Shown here piece by piece: positions 49,865 through 57,862 of a stretch of 57,969 nt of DNA. The notes under the pieces are model-generated. The model did no database searches. It was not told where the DNA came from and saw nothing but the letters and a program-made list of their open reading frames with translations. This DNA is from Oscillospiraceae bacterium (GTDB lineage: Bacteria > Bacillota > Clostridia > Oscillospirales > Ruminococcaceae). The stretch spans positions 1 through 57,969 of the forward strand of contig JAIRWC010000006.1 of assembly GCA_031253495.1 (NCBI GenBank), read 5' to 3'. Within the stretch, counting starts at the first letter, position 1. Each line of letters begins with the position of its first letter. The position numbers were made by a program, and so were the translations under genes.

Positions 49865-51700
49865 CTACGGTTTTCTGCAGGCGTTCATAACCGCTATCAA
49901 GGACGCCCCCACGTCCGCGAACACCGCCGACCACATCGCCGCGAGCCCCATTATACCCAAAACCTGAACGGCAAATTTTATCCCCAGCGAAAGCGCTATA
50001 TTCTGCGCGGCGCGGGCGCGGACCGTTTTGGCCGTGTCAATGACGCAAACTAACTTGGCGGGGTCGTCGTTCATGACGACGATGTCGGCGGCTTCGACGG
50101 CGGCGTCGGAACCTAAGCCGCCCATCGCCGCGCCCGCGTCCGCCAAAGCGAGAACCGGCGCGTCGTTCAACCCGTCCCCCGCGAACATCAGCTTTTCCTT
50201 GGGGGCGAGACGGGCTTTTAACTCGATTAGTTTTTCGTATTTATCCCACGGGAGCAACCCCGCGTAATATTCTTCAATCCCCGTCTCACGCGCCGCGAAA
50301 GCGGCTTTTTCTTCAATGTCGCCCGTCAGCATAATCGGCGTTACGCCTTTTTTCTTCAACTTCTTTACCGCGTCGGCGGCGGTCTCCTTTATCTCGTCGG
50401 AAATGACGATATAACCCAGATATTCGCCGTTTTTCGCCGCGTGGATACGCGTTTCGGCGACGCCGCCCCGGCTGTCCGCGCCGAACCGCCTCATCAGCTT
50501 TTCGTTCCCCGCGACGATTTCGTCGCCGTCGACGACCGCGAACACCCCCTCGCCGGGATATTCGCGGCAGGATGTAATCAGCTTTTCGTCTATATCTCCG
50601 GCGAAAGCGTTTTTCACCGCTTTGGCGGCGGGATGCTCGGAATAGTATTCGGCGCGCGCGGTTAAACCGAGCAGCGCGCTTTCGGAAACGCCGTCCGCCG
50701 GAACGACCTCGCTCACTTCAAAAACGCCTTTGGTCAGCGTTCCCGTTTTGTCGAAAACCGCCATCTTAACGTCGGAAAGCGCGTCGAAACATGCGCCGCC
50801 TTTTACTAAAACGCCCTCTTTGGCCGCCCCGCCCACCCCCGCGAAATAGGCGAGGGGAACCGACAGCGTCAACGCGCACGGGCAGGAAATCACGAGAAAT
50901 ATCAGACTCCGCATGAACCAGTCGGCAAACGCGGCGTTAAAGAACAAAACGGGAACGACGGTTATAAGAGCGGCGGCGATTATGACGGCGGGGGTGTAAA
51001 CCCTCGCGAAACGGGTGATAAACTTTTCGGTTTCGGATTTGTTGGCGCGCCCGCTTTCAACGAGGCGGGAAATCTTTACCGAGGCCGAGTCGGCGTATTC
51101 GGCGGTAACCCGCGCTTCAATCATTCCGCTGATATTAACCGTCCCGGAAACGATGCCGTCCCCGACCGACGCGTCTCGCGGCGCGCTTTCCCCCGTAACG
51201 TTCTTCTCGTCTAACGATGTCGAGCCGCTTATGATAACGCCGTCCGACGGAACGCGCCCGCCCGGCTTTATCACGATAATATCGCCTTTTTTTACCTTTT
51301 CGGGGCTTATGCGGGTTATTTCCCCGTTTTCGCCGCGAACGTCGGCATAATCGGGGCGGATGTCCGTTAAGGCGGAGATGGACTTTTCGGAACGCCCGAC
51401 GGCGATTTCCTGAAACAGTTCGCCCGTTTGGTAAAACAGCATAACCGCGACGGCTTCGGGATATTCCCCGATGGCAATCGCGCCGATTGTGGCGATTAAC
51501 ATAAGAAAATTTTCGTTGAAAACGTCGCCCTTGACGACCCCTTTAACCGCGCGTACAATAACGCCGAACCCGACTATCAGGTACGACGCGAGGAACGGTG
51601 CCGGAAACGGCGTTTTAATAAACAGCCCAAACAAGAACAACGCGCCGCTTAGCGCGATTTTGACGACGGTCAAGGTTACCCCGCCTTTACTTTCTTCCAT
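49865..51700 (-). CDS. cadA: Heavy-metal P1B-type ATPase (Cd/Zn exporter)
   Basis: The 611-residue pump has eight predicted helices, TGESAP in the A domain, CPC in the metal-binding helix (SCPCALTLSVPLAYF), DKTGTLTKG with the phosphorylated Asp, SEHPAAKAV (HP motif) and GDGLNDAPVLALADAGAAMG. CPC and the short length point to P1B-2 (Zn2+/Cd2+/Pb2+) export. It lacks any N-terminal HMA metal-binding domain (no GMTCxxC). ATG 51700 follows AGGGGGCG; an open frame to 51769 would cross the promoter. A palindrome covers the transcription start, so a metal-sensing repressor encoded elsewhere is inferred. Confidence 0.88.
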   Translation of the reverse strand: MEESKGGVTLTVVKIALSGALFLFGLFIKTPFPAPFLASYLIVGFGVIVRAVKGVVKGDVFNENFLMLIATIGAIAIGEYPEAVAVMLFYQTGELFQEIAVGRSEKSISALTDIRPDYADVRGENGEITRISPEKVKKGDIIVIKPGGRVPSDGVIISGSTSLDEKNVTGESAPRDASVGDGIVSGTVNISGMIEARVTAEYADSASVKISRLVESGRANKSETEKFITRFARVYTPAVIIAAALITVVPVLFFNAAFADWFMRSLIFLVISCPCALTLSVPLAYFAGVGGAAKEGVLVKGGACFDALSDVKMAVFDKTGTLTKGVFEVSEVVPADGVSESALLGLTARAEYYSEHPAAKAVKNAFAGDIDEKLITSCREYPGEGVFAVVDGDEIVAGNEKLMRRFGADSRGGVAETRIHAAKNGEYLGYIVISDEIKETAADAVKKLKKKGVTPIMLTGDIEEKAAFAARETGIEEYYAGLLPWDKYEKLIELKARLAPKEKLMFAGDGLNDAPVLALADAGAAMGGLGSDAAVEAADIVVMNDDPAKLVCVIDTAKTVRARAAQNIALSLGIKFAVQVLGIMGLAAMWSAVFADVGASLIAVMNACRKP

Positions 51701-51710
51701 GACGCCCCCT

Positions 51711-51743
51711 AATAATAGTATACTAAATTGGTATATTATTATT
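51711..51743. promoter_or_regulatory. Palindromic operator before the metal ATPase gene
   Basis: AATAATAGTATAC (51711-51723) and GTATATTATTATT (51731-51743) are inverted repeats matching at 12 of 13 positions with a 7-bp centre. The site begins at the -10 box and spans the likely transcription start, as for ArsR/SmtB-type metal repressors. No such regulator gene is in the window. Confidence 0.7.
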
Positions 51744-51769
51744 ATAGGACGGATTTTATGAAAAGTCAA
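51741..51769 (-). promoter_or_regulatory. Promoter of the metal ATPase gene
   Basis: Minus strand: TTGACT (51769-51764), 17-bp spacer, TATAAT (51746-51741). Confidence 0.75.
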
Positions 51770-51784
51770 GCGTTTTTATAATAT

Positions 51785-51813
51785 TTGACATTTTTCGCGG
51801 AATGTATTATAAT
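51785..51813 (+). promoter_or_regulatory. Promoter of malQ
   Basis: TTGACA (51785-51790), 17-bp spacer, TATAAT (51808-51813), 38 bp before the ATG. Confidence 0.82.
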
Positions 51814-51850
51814 GTATTCATGCAATCGTATCGACAAAGGGGTGTTCATC

Positions 51851-53326
51851 ATGGAAAGAAGCTGCGGAGTTTTAATGCACATAACCTCGCTCCCTTCCCC
51901 TTACGGCATAGGCGTCCTCGGCAAAGACGCGGAAGAGTTCGTGGATTTGCTGCGCTTGTCGGGGCAGAAGTATTGGCAGGTCCTGCCGATAGGTCCGGCG
52001 GGCTACGGCAATTCGCCCTACCAAAGTTATTCGGCGTTTGCGGGGGACCCGCTTTTAATCGATTTGGACGACCTCGTGGCCAACGGTCTGCTCGACAGGA
52101 AAAAATGCGACGATTCCGACTATGGCGCCGACCCCGCTTTCGTGGATTTTGAAAAGGTTCGCCGCGTTAAAGCGCGTCTGCTGAGGGAAGCGTTTTCGTC
52201 TTTCACCGAGGACGTCGCCTATTTGGCGTTTGTAAGGGAAGAAGCGGCGTGGCTTGACGATTACGCGCTTTTCATGGCGGTTAAGGAGGCGAACGGCGAC
52301 GCCGCGTGGGACGAATGGGAGGAAGGGATACGCTTCCGCAGGGGCGACGCCGTGAAAAAAGCGACGGAAGAGCTTTCCGCGAAGATAAATTTTTGGAAAT
52401 TCACCCAGTATTTTTTTCTGCGGCAATGGGAGAAGTTAAAGCGTTACGCCAATAAGAACGGCGTTAAAATCATCGGCGATATTCCGATTTACGCGGCTTA
52501 TGACAGCGCGGACGTATGGTCGAACCGCGAAATATTCCTTTTAGACTCCGGCGGTAAGCCCGTTAAGGTGGCCGGCGTTCCCCCCGATTATTTTTCCAAA
52601 ACGGGGCAGCTTTGGGGCAACCCGCTTTATGACTGGAAAGAGATGAAAAAGGAAAAGTACCTTTGGTGGACGGAACGTTTTAAAAAAGCGGCGAAGTTGT
52701 ACGATAAGGTTCGGGTTGACCATTTCCGCGCCTTCGATACCTATTACGCCGTTCCGTTCGGGGAAAAGACCGCCATAAACGGCAAATGGGAGCAAGGGCC
52801 GGGGATGGAGCTGTTCGGCGAGGTGAAAAAGGCAATCGGCGATTACCCGATTATCGCGGAGGATTTGGGCGAAGTGTTTGAAAGCGTCAAGGAACTGTTG
52901 CGCCAAACCGGCTTTCCGGGTATGAAAATCCTGCAATTCGGGTTCAACCCCGAAAGCAAGGACAGCGAACACCTTCCGCACAATTATGGGAAAAATCTCG
53001 TCGTCTACACGGGGACGCACGATAATTCCACAATGGCGGGCTGGTTCCAAACCGCCGACAAAAATTCCAGGGGGATGGCGAAACGGTATGTAAAGCCCGC
53101 TTTTTCCGAAACGAAACACTGGGCTTGCATAAGGAGCCTTTTCGCTTCCGCCGCCGATTTGGCCATTATCCCGGCGCAGGATTTGCTGGGGTTGGACGAT
53201 TCCGCGCGGATGAACCTGCCGGGCACGGTCAGCGAACACAACTGGATTTGGCGCGCGAAAAAAGGCGCGTTCAAAAAGCGGGTCGTCAGCCGGCTGAAAT
53301 CGCTGACCGACACGTATTACAGATAA
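51851..53326 (+). CDS. malQ: 4-alpha-glucanotransferase (amylomaltase)
   Basis: The 491-residue GH77 enzyme moves glucan chains between maltodextrins and releases glucose. It has YWQVLPIGPAGYGNSPYQSY split near 36-55, GDIPIYAAYDSADVW (about 203-217), the nucleophile Asp in RVDHFRAFDTYY (about 284-295), the acid Glu in IIAEDLGEV (about 330-338) and YTGTHDNSTMAGW (about 382-394). ATG 51851 follows AAAGGGGTGTTC; a longer frame from 51785 would start within the promoter. Together with GH65 and glucokinase it points to maltodextrin use or glycogen turnover. Confidence 0.96.
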   Translation: MERSCGVLMHITSLPSPYGIGVLGKDAEEFVDLLRLSGQKYWQVLPIGPAGYGNSPYQSYSAFAGDPLLIDLDDLVANGLLDRKKCDDSDYGADPAFVDFEKVRRVKARLLREAFSSFTEDVAYLAFVREEAAWLDDYALFMAVKEANGDAAWDEWEEGIRFRRGDAVKKATEELSAKINFWKFTQYFFLRQWEKLKRYANKNGVKIIGDIPIYAAYDSADVWSNREIFLLDSGGKPVKVAGVPPDYFSKTGQLWGNPLYDWKEMKKEKYLWWTERFKKAAKLYDKVRVDHFRAFDTYYAVPFGEKTAINGKWEQGPGMELFGEVKKAIGDYPIIAEDLGEVFESVKELLRQTGFPGMKILQFGFNPESKDSEHLPHNYGKNLVVYTGTHDNSTMAGWFQTADKNSRGMAKRYVKPAFSETKHWACIRSLFASAADLAIIPAQDLLGLDDSARMNLPGTVSEHNWIWRAKKGAFKKRVVSRLKSLTDTYYR

Positions 53327-53363
53327 CGGTCGGATGCCGCCCCGACGTCCGGAAAACGCGGGA

Positions 53364-54662
53364 TTAACGCTCAAATCCGCGGACGACCCCGTCAACCGCC
53401 GCGACGCCGTCCTCGCCGGACTCTTCCCCGTAGCGGACCCGCGAGTAAATTTCCGCGTATTCCCCGAAATCCCCGCCGGTTTCCGGGAGCGCGATATGCG
53501 CTTCCACGGTGTGGGACGGCATAACGTCCGCCCCCCGCTTTTTCAGCCAAAGCAGAAATATACGGTAAGACAGGCGGATTTTCTCGGCGGGGCGCTTTTC
53601 CCTCCCATAAAGCCTGATACAGGTTCTCAAAGCGGATTTTTTCCGCTTTTTCTTTTTTTCATAAACGATTTCCTCAAAATAATCCGTGAAAGCCGCCGGC
53701 CGCCCCCCTTTTTCTTTCTTGCGGGCGAACAGCGAAATTATTCCCGCTATCGCGTATTTTATCGAGTTTAAGATAATATGCCTCATTTTATAAAGGGCGA
53801 ACAGCGCGCCGAAGGTATATGCCGCGAACATCAGCGCGCCGAGCGCGGATAAGTCCGGCGCGCCCCCGACGGGTTCCCCCGAGGTCGGCTTGGTTTCCGC
53901 CGCGGGGGGCGGGTTCGGCGAAACGGGCGTTTTCAGCAGCGCGCCGAAAGCGTCGGCGGTTTTCCCCGCGAGGAAAAAAAGCGCGGCGGCTATGTAAGCG
54001 CGGAACATATACGCGAAGGCGAATACAATTCCCACGGGGAGTATAAGCGAGATATTGAACAAACGCAGATTTTTCGGGGTAAGCGCGGCGGCGTCCCGGC
54101 GCCGTTCGGCGTGCTTTGAAATGTTCGCCTGGTTGAGCATAACCGCCGCGATTATAAATTCGGCGATGAAAACGCCCGCCAACGCCGTTCGCGCCGAAAC
54201 GTCGCCGGGGGCGAAGCCGGCGCAGAAAAACGCGACTGCCGCCGAAACCATGGAAAAAGCGGCAAGAAAAGGCGCGGAATATATCTCGCGAAACCCGGCG
54301 GCGCGGTTTTTCAGCCCCAAAACGCAGCAATAAGACAGCAGCGCCATAAGCATAAACAGCTCCATGCCGCCCAAGCCCGCCGCTTTACGGAACAAAAGCG
54401 CGGACAGCCCGGCAAAATACGCCGCCGTCCGCGAAAAGGCGCGGTAAACGCGGCGCGGTTTTTCATTTTTAATCGCGGCGGCGGGCAAATCCAGCAACAT
54501 TCCCAAGACGGACGCGACCGCGCCGAAAAGGAAAAAAATTACGGCGCGCGCCGCGTCGAACCCCATGCCGTCAAAAATCTGCGCGAAAACGACAAGCGGG
54601 AACATCATGGCGAACATCCCCGCGAACGCCGCCGCCTTCAACAAAAACAATCCGGATTTCAT
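53364..54662 (-). CDS. Multi-pass membrane protein with DUF4129-like C-terminus
   Basis: The 432-residue protein has six to eight hydrophobic helices in the first 230 residues, then a Pro-rich stretch (FGALLKTPVSPNPPPAAE), another helix (LGALMFAAYTFGALFALY), and a soluble C-terminus where LSYRIFLLWLKKRGADVMPS and EIYSRVRYGEE match the DUF4129 pattern seen at the end of transglutaminase-type membrane proteins. No transglutaminase domain is present. ATG 54662 overlaps the aminotransferase TGA (ATGA), so translation is coupled; a frame open to 54755 is rejected. Function unknown. Confidence 0.7.
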   Translation of the reverse strand: MKSGLFLLKAAAFAGMFAMMFPLVVFAQIFDGMGFDAARAVIFFLFGAVASVLGMLLDLPAAAIKNEKPRRVYRAFSRTAAYFAGLSALLFRKAAGLGGMELFMLMALLSYCCVLGLKNRAAGFREIYSAPFLAAFSMVSAAVAFFCAGFAPGDVSARTALAGVFIAEFIIAAVMLNQANISKHAERRRDAAALTPKNLRLFNISLILPVGIVFAFAYMFRAYIAAALFFLAGKTADAFGALLKTPVSPNPPPAAETKPTSGEPVGGAPDLSALGALMFAAYTFGALFALYKMRHIILNSIKYAIAGIISLFARKKEKGGRPAAFTDYFEEIVYEKKKKRKKSALRTCIRLYGREKRPAEKIRLSYRIFLLWLKKRGADVMPSHTVEAHIALPETGGDFGEYAEIYSRVRYGEESGEDGVAAVDGVVRGFER

Positions 54663-55822
54663 AACGCGCCCAAAAATTCCCCTATCCGCTTTAACGCCGC
54701 GCTCAGATGCCTGACCGAATAGGCGTAGCAAACCCTTACGTACCCCTCGCCGCATTCGCCGAAAGCGTCGCCGGGCACCACCGCCACCTTTTTTTCCTTG
54801 ATAAGGCGGGTGCAGAATTCCGCGGAACCCATCCCGGTGCCCTTAATCGACGGGAACGCGTAAAACGCGCCCTCCGGCTCGAAACAGCCAAGCCCCAAAT
54901 CCCTGAAGCCCTTAACCGTAAAACGGCGCCGCGCGTCGTATTCCTCCGTCATCGCGCGCACCTCCCCCCCGCAGTCGTTCAGGGCGGTAACCGCCGCGTG
55001 CTGGCTTATGGTGGGGCTGCACATGACCGCGTATTGATGTATCTTTAACATCTGGGATATAATCCGCCTCGGCCCCCCCGCGAAGCCCAGCCGCCACCCC
55101 GTCATGGCGAACGACTTTGAAAACCCGTTGACGACGACCGCGCGCTCGCGCATGTCCCCGATTTCCGCGATTGAAACGTGCGGCTCGCCGTAGGTCAATT
55201 CCGAATAAATCTCGTCCGATATCACCGCCATGTCGGTTTTCCCGACGACCCCCGCTATCTCCTCAAGCTCGCGCCTTCGCATAACCGCGCCCGTCGGGTT
55301 GTTCGGGAACGGCAGGAACATCGCCTTCGTCTTCGGGGTAATAAGGCTTTCAAGCGTTTCGGGCGTCAGCTTGAAGCAATCCTCCTCCCGCGTTACGGCG
55401 GGGACGGGAACGCCGCCCGCCATCCTCACAATCGGGGAATAGCAGACGAAGCCGGGTTCCGGGACTATCACCTCGTCGCCCGGGTTAACGAGGGCGCGAA
55501 CCGCCAAGTCGATGGCTTCGGAACCGCCTACCGTTATCACTATCTCGTCGGCGGGGGAATATTCGACGCGTATCGCGCGTTTCAGGTATTCCGAAACCGC
55601 CTCCCTCAATTCCGCCAGCCCCGCGTTGGAGGTATAGTTGGTGCGCCCCGCCTCGAGGACGTCGATAGCCCTTTTGCGGACCGCCCACGGGGTTTTGAAA
55701 TCCGGCTCCCCCACGGAAAGCGAGATTACGTCCGCGACGCTTTCGGCTATGTCGAAAAACTTGCGGATTCCCGACGGCTTTAACCCCAAAACCTTTTCGG
55801 ACAGCAGCTTGTCATAATTCAC
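54659..55822 (-). CDS. PLP-dependent aminotransferase, class I/II
   Basis: The 387-residue fold-type I enzyme resembles PatA/AspC-like transaminases: SLSVGEPDFKTPWAV (about 35-49), GGSEAIDLAVRAL (about 98-110), FPNNPTGAVM (about 171-180), the PLP Lys in VVNGFSKSFAMTGWRLGFA (about 230-248) and the carboxylate-binding Arg in YVRVCYA near the end. It follows an Lrp-type regulator with an ATGA overlap, which suggests amino-acid metabolism under control of that regulator. The amino acid is not known; aspartate, alanine or aromatic substrates are possible. Confidence 0.93.
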   Translation of the reverse strand: MNYDKLLSEKVLGLKPSGIRKFFDIAESVADVISLSVGEPDFKTPWAVRKRAIDVLEAGRTNYTSNAGLAELREAVSEYLKRAIRVEYSPADEIVITVGGSEAIDLAVRALVNPGDEVIVPEPGFVCYSPIVRMAGGVPVPAVTREEDCFKLTPETLESLITPKTKAMFLPFPNNPTGAVMRRRELEEIAGVVGKTDMAVISDEIYSELTYGEPHVSIAEIGDMRERAVVVNGFSKSFAMTGWRLGFAGGPRRIISQMLKIHQYAVMCSPTISQHAAVTALNDCGGEVRAMTEEYDARRRFTVKGFRDLGLGCFEPEGAFYAFPSIKGTGMGSAEFCTRLIKEKKVAVVPGDAFGECGEGYVRVCYAYSVRHLSAALKRIGEFLGAL

Positions 55823-56295
55823 GGCGTTACCGGCTCCCTTTCATCGCGAACGTTCCCGATTACCGCCCCCATCTCCTTATACCTCCCGATTACGAAATGC
55901 GTGGCGGTGGACAACACCCCGTCGAGCGGCGCTATGCGCTCCTGCACGAATTTCCCGAGCCCCGCGACGCTCGCGCACTTCACCGTAACCGCCAAATCAT
56001 AGGCGCCGCTCATCAGCCGCACCGACTCGACCTCGTCGAACTGCGCTATCTTTTCGGCTATGTCGTTATAGCCGTATTTCGCCTTGGGCGTAACCTTTAC
56101 CTCGATAAACGCGGAAACCGCCGCCTCGTTCAATTTTTCCTCGTTGATAACCGCCGCGTAACCAACGATTATACCGTCTTTTTCCAGTTTTTCCATCTTT
56201 GCGGCGACCTCTTCGGCGGTAATCCCCAGCATCGCCGCCAGCTCGCCGTCGGAAAGCCGCGCGTTCCGCCTTAAAAGCCTTACTAATTTTTCCAT
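55819..56295 (-). CDS. Lrp/AsnC-family transcriptional regulator
   Basis: The 158-residue protein has an N-terminal helix-turn-helix (NARLSDGELAAMLGITAEEV, about 11-30) and a C-terminal RAM ligand-binding domain (about 65-145: AFIEVKVTPKAKYGYNDIAE; MSGAYDLAVTVKC). It binds amino acids and controls nearby genes. AGGGGGGTT precedes the ATG, which lies inside the PHP gene (13-nt overlap). The stop overlaps the aminotransferase start (ATGA), a common pairing. Confidence 0.94.
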   Translation of the reverse strand: MEKLVRLLRRNARLSDGELAAMLGITAEEVAAKMEKLEKDGIIVGYAAVINEEKLNEAAVSAFIEVKVTPKAKYGYNDIAEKIAQFDEVESVRLMSGAYDLAVTVKCASVAGLGKFVQERIAPLDGVLSTATHFVIGRYKEMGAVIGNVRDEREPVTP

Positions 56296-57098
56296 AACCC
56301 CCCCTGTATTTTGATGAACTTCGCTTTCCTGCCCTCATAATACGCGCACTCGCCGAACCCCGCCGAAAGCAAAGCGCCTATCCCCGCCGAAACGCCGTTC
56401 CCCACGGCTTCGACCCTGTGCGCGTCGGAACCGACGGTTACGAGCCGCCCGCCCAAATCGCGGTAACGCTTGATTTCCGGGAACTCGGGCGACAGCTTCC
56501 CGTTTCTTTTGCCGATGTCGTGGGTGTTGACCTCAAGCGCGATTTCGTTTTTTATCATGGCGCGGAATACGGCGTCGACGGCGGCCTTATGGTTCTTTAT
56601 GTCGCCCCCCACGTAACGCATGGGATAGGTCATGTGCGCCAGCGCGTCGAACTTCCCCCATTCGCACAGCTCCAGCAGTTCGCCGAAATACCGGCGCAAA
56701 GCCGCCTCGACGTCGAGCCCGCGCCGGTCAAGGCGGTAAAAGTCCTCGTACCCGCGAACGGCGTGGCAGGAGCCGAGCACGAAGTCATAAGCGTGCCCGT
56801 CGAGCCACTCGCCCGCCTCTTCGGGAAACCGGTGCGCCTGCCCCAGCTCCACGCCGATAAGCGCCTTAACCGCCGCCCTGTTCCCCCGCTTCGCCTCGGC
56901 GAGCCGCTCATACGCCCCCGCGTCCCCCGCCCCGCTCATGTCCCCCCGGTTATCGGAAAGGTGAACGTCCATGTCCAAGTGGTCGGTAACGGCGACGACG
57001 GACGCGCCGGCGGCGGCGGCGGCGGCGAACATCTCGCCCGGCGAGCCCGAACCGTCGGAAATCGTCGTATGGGTATGCGTGTCAAAAGGAATCCTCAT
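56283..57098 (-). CDS. PHP-domain phosphatase (histidinol-phosphatase-like)
   Basis: The 271-residue protein has the PHP metal motifs FDTHTHTTISDGS (5-17), VTDHLDMDVH (about 37-46), the His in GSCHAVRG (about 110-117), EVNTHDIG (about 184-191) and SDAHRVE (about 219-225). HisJ-type members dephosphorylate histidinol phosphate. No other his genes are near, and it heads an operon with Lrp and an aminotransferase, so a different phosphoester is possible. The ATG at 57098 has no ribosome binding site and lies 6 nt after the -10 box: a leaderless message is predicted. Confidence 0.88.
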   Translation of the reverse strand: MRIPFDTHTHTTISDGSGSPGEMFAAAAAAGASVVAVTDHLDMDVHLSDNRGDMSGAGDAGAYERLAEAKRGNRAAVKALIGVELGQAHRFPEEAGEWLDGHAYDFVLGSCHAVRGYEDFYRLDRRGLDVEAALRRYFGELLELCEWGKFDALAHMTYPMRYVGGDIKNHKAAVDAVFRAMIKNEIALEVNTHDIGKRNGKLSPEFPEIKRYRDLGGRLVTVGSDAHRVEAVGNGVSAGIGALLSAGFGECAYYEGRKAKFIKIQGGLWKN

Positions 57099-57104
57099 AA
57101 CCGT

Positions 57105-57133
57105 ATGATAGCATATTTTCGGCTTTTTGTCAA
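57105..57133 (-). promoter_or_regulatory. Promoter of the PHP-Lrp-aminotransferase operon (predicted leaderless)
   Basis: Minus strand: TTGACA (57133-57128), 17-bp spacer, TATCAT (57110-57105), then ACGGTT and the ATG at 57098. Confidence 0.78.
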
Positions 57134-57159
57134 TTTATAAAAATCCGTGCGCGAACCCC

Positions 57160-57188
57160 TTGACAAACCCCGCTTAACGCGGTATAAT
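57160..57188 (+). promoter_or_regulatory. Promoter and likely operator of the YefM/YoeB-type module
   Basis: TTGACA (57160-57165), 17-bp spacer, TATAAT (57183-57188). GCGGTA (57179-57184) and TACCGC (57196-57201) are a perfect inverted repeat around the -10 box, well placed for repression by the antitoxin-toxin complex. Confidence 0.75.
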
Positions 57189-57222
57189 GTGCCTGTACCG
57201 CAAAGGAAAGGAGCGTGTGGTT

Positions 57223-57486
57223 ATGGTGCCGCTGAAAACCGCCGAAGTGCAGGGCGACTTCAAAAAAGTCAGCGATATAGTGAAATCAGGGGAAAAGGTC
57301 CTGGTTCGCCGCCCCCGCACCGGGAATATCGTGATTTTAAGCGAAAAGGACTATAAAGAACTCGACAAGGCCAAACGCAATCTCGAATACATGCGTAAGC
57401 TGGACGACGCTTGGGAGGACTTCAAAGCGGGGAAGGTCGTCGTAAAAACGATGGAAGAGCTTGAGGAAATGGGGCGGTGCGAGTAA
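57223..57486 (+). CDS. Type II antitoxin, Phd/YefM family
   Basis: The 87-residue protein starts VPLKTAEVQGDFKKVSDIVK, followed by VLVRRPRTGNIVILSEKDY (about 30-48), the Phd/YefM DNA-binding fold, and an acidic C-terminal helix (DDAWEDFKAGKVVVKTMEEL, about 62-81) that would bind the toxin. ATG 57223 follows AAAGGAAAGGAGCG; an in-frame ATG at 57187 overlaps the -10 box and is rejected. The stop overlaps the toxin gene by 10 nt. It should neutralise the YoeB-like toxin and repress the shared promoter. Confidence 0.92.
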   Translation: MVPLKTAEVQGDFKKVSDIVKSGEKVLVRRPRTGNIVILSEKDYKELDKAKRNLEYMRKLDDAWEDFKAGKVVVKTMEELEEMGRCE

Positions 57487-57740
57487 CGTTTACCGAAAAG
57501 GCGCTTGACGCGTACGTTTCGTGGCAAGCCGAGGACAGGAAAACGCTGAACCGCATAAACGCGCTCATAAAGAGTATACAAAGGGAGGGCTTTACGGTCG
57601 GCATCGGCAAACCTGAGGCGCTCCGCGGCGCGCGGGAGCGGTACAGCCGCCGGATTGACGAAAAGAACAGGCTCGTGTATACGGGCGACGGCGAGGGTAA
57701 CGTGGTTATTTTGTCCTGCAAGGGGCACTATGACGAATAG
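57477..57740 (+). CDS. yoeB: Type II toxin, YoeB/Txe family mRNA interferase
   Basis: The 87-residue RelE-fold toxin cuts mRNA on the ribosome. It keeps the residues known in YoeB: the Glu in GKPEALRG (about 46), Arg in SRRIDEKNRLVY (about 66) and the C-terminal His-Tyr in CKGHYDE. Translation begins at GTG overlapping the antitoxin's 3' end, so the toxin is made only with the antitoxin. Length matches the family. Confidence 0.93.
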   Translation: MRVTFTEKALDAYVSWQAEDRKTLNRINALIKSIQREGFTVGIGKPEALRGARERYSRRIDEKNRLVYTGDGEGNVVILSCKGHYDE

Positions 57741-57862
57741 CCCCCCCGATTTTTCACGCAAAGGTGAAACTTTTTTGACGCCCGCGCTGACTACCCCCGT
57801 GTGAGCAACTCGGACACGATTGTTCAACTAACAAATTTTTTAAAACAAAAAGGAGAAAAATT

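Noticed and set aside
57187-57222. Longer start for the antitoxin
   Set aside because: It overlaps the -10 box of the promoter, and a strong ribosome binding site serves the ATG at 57223.
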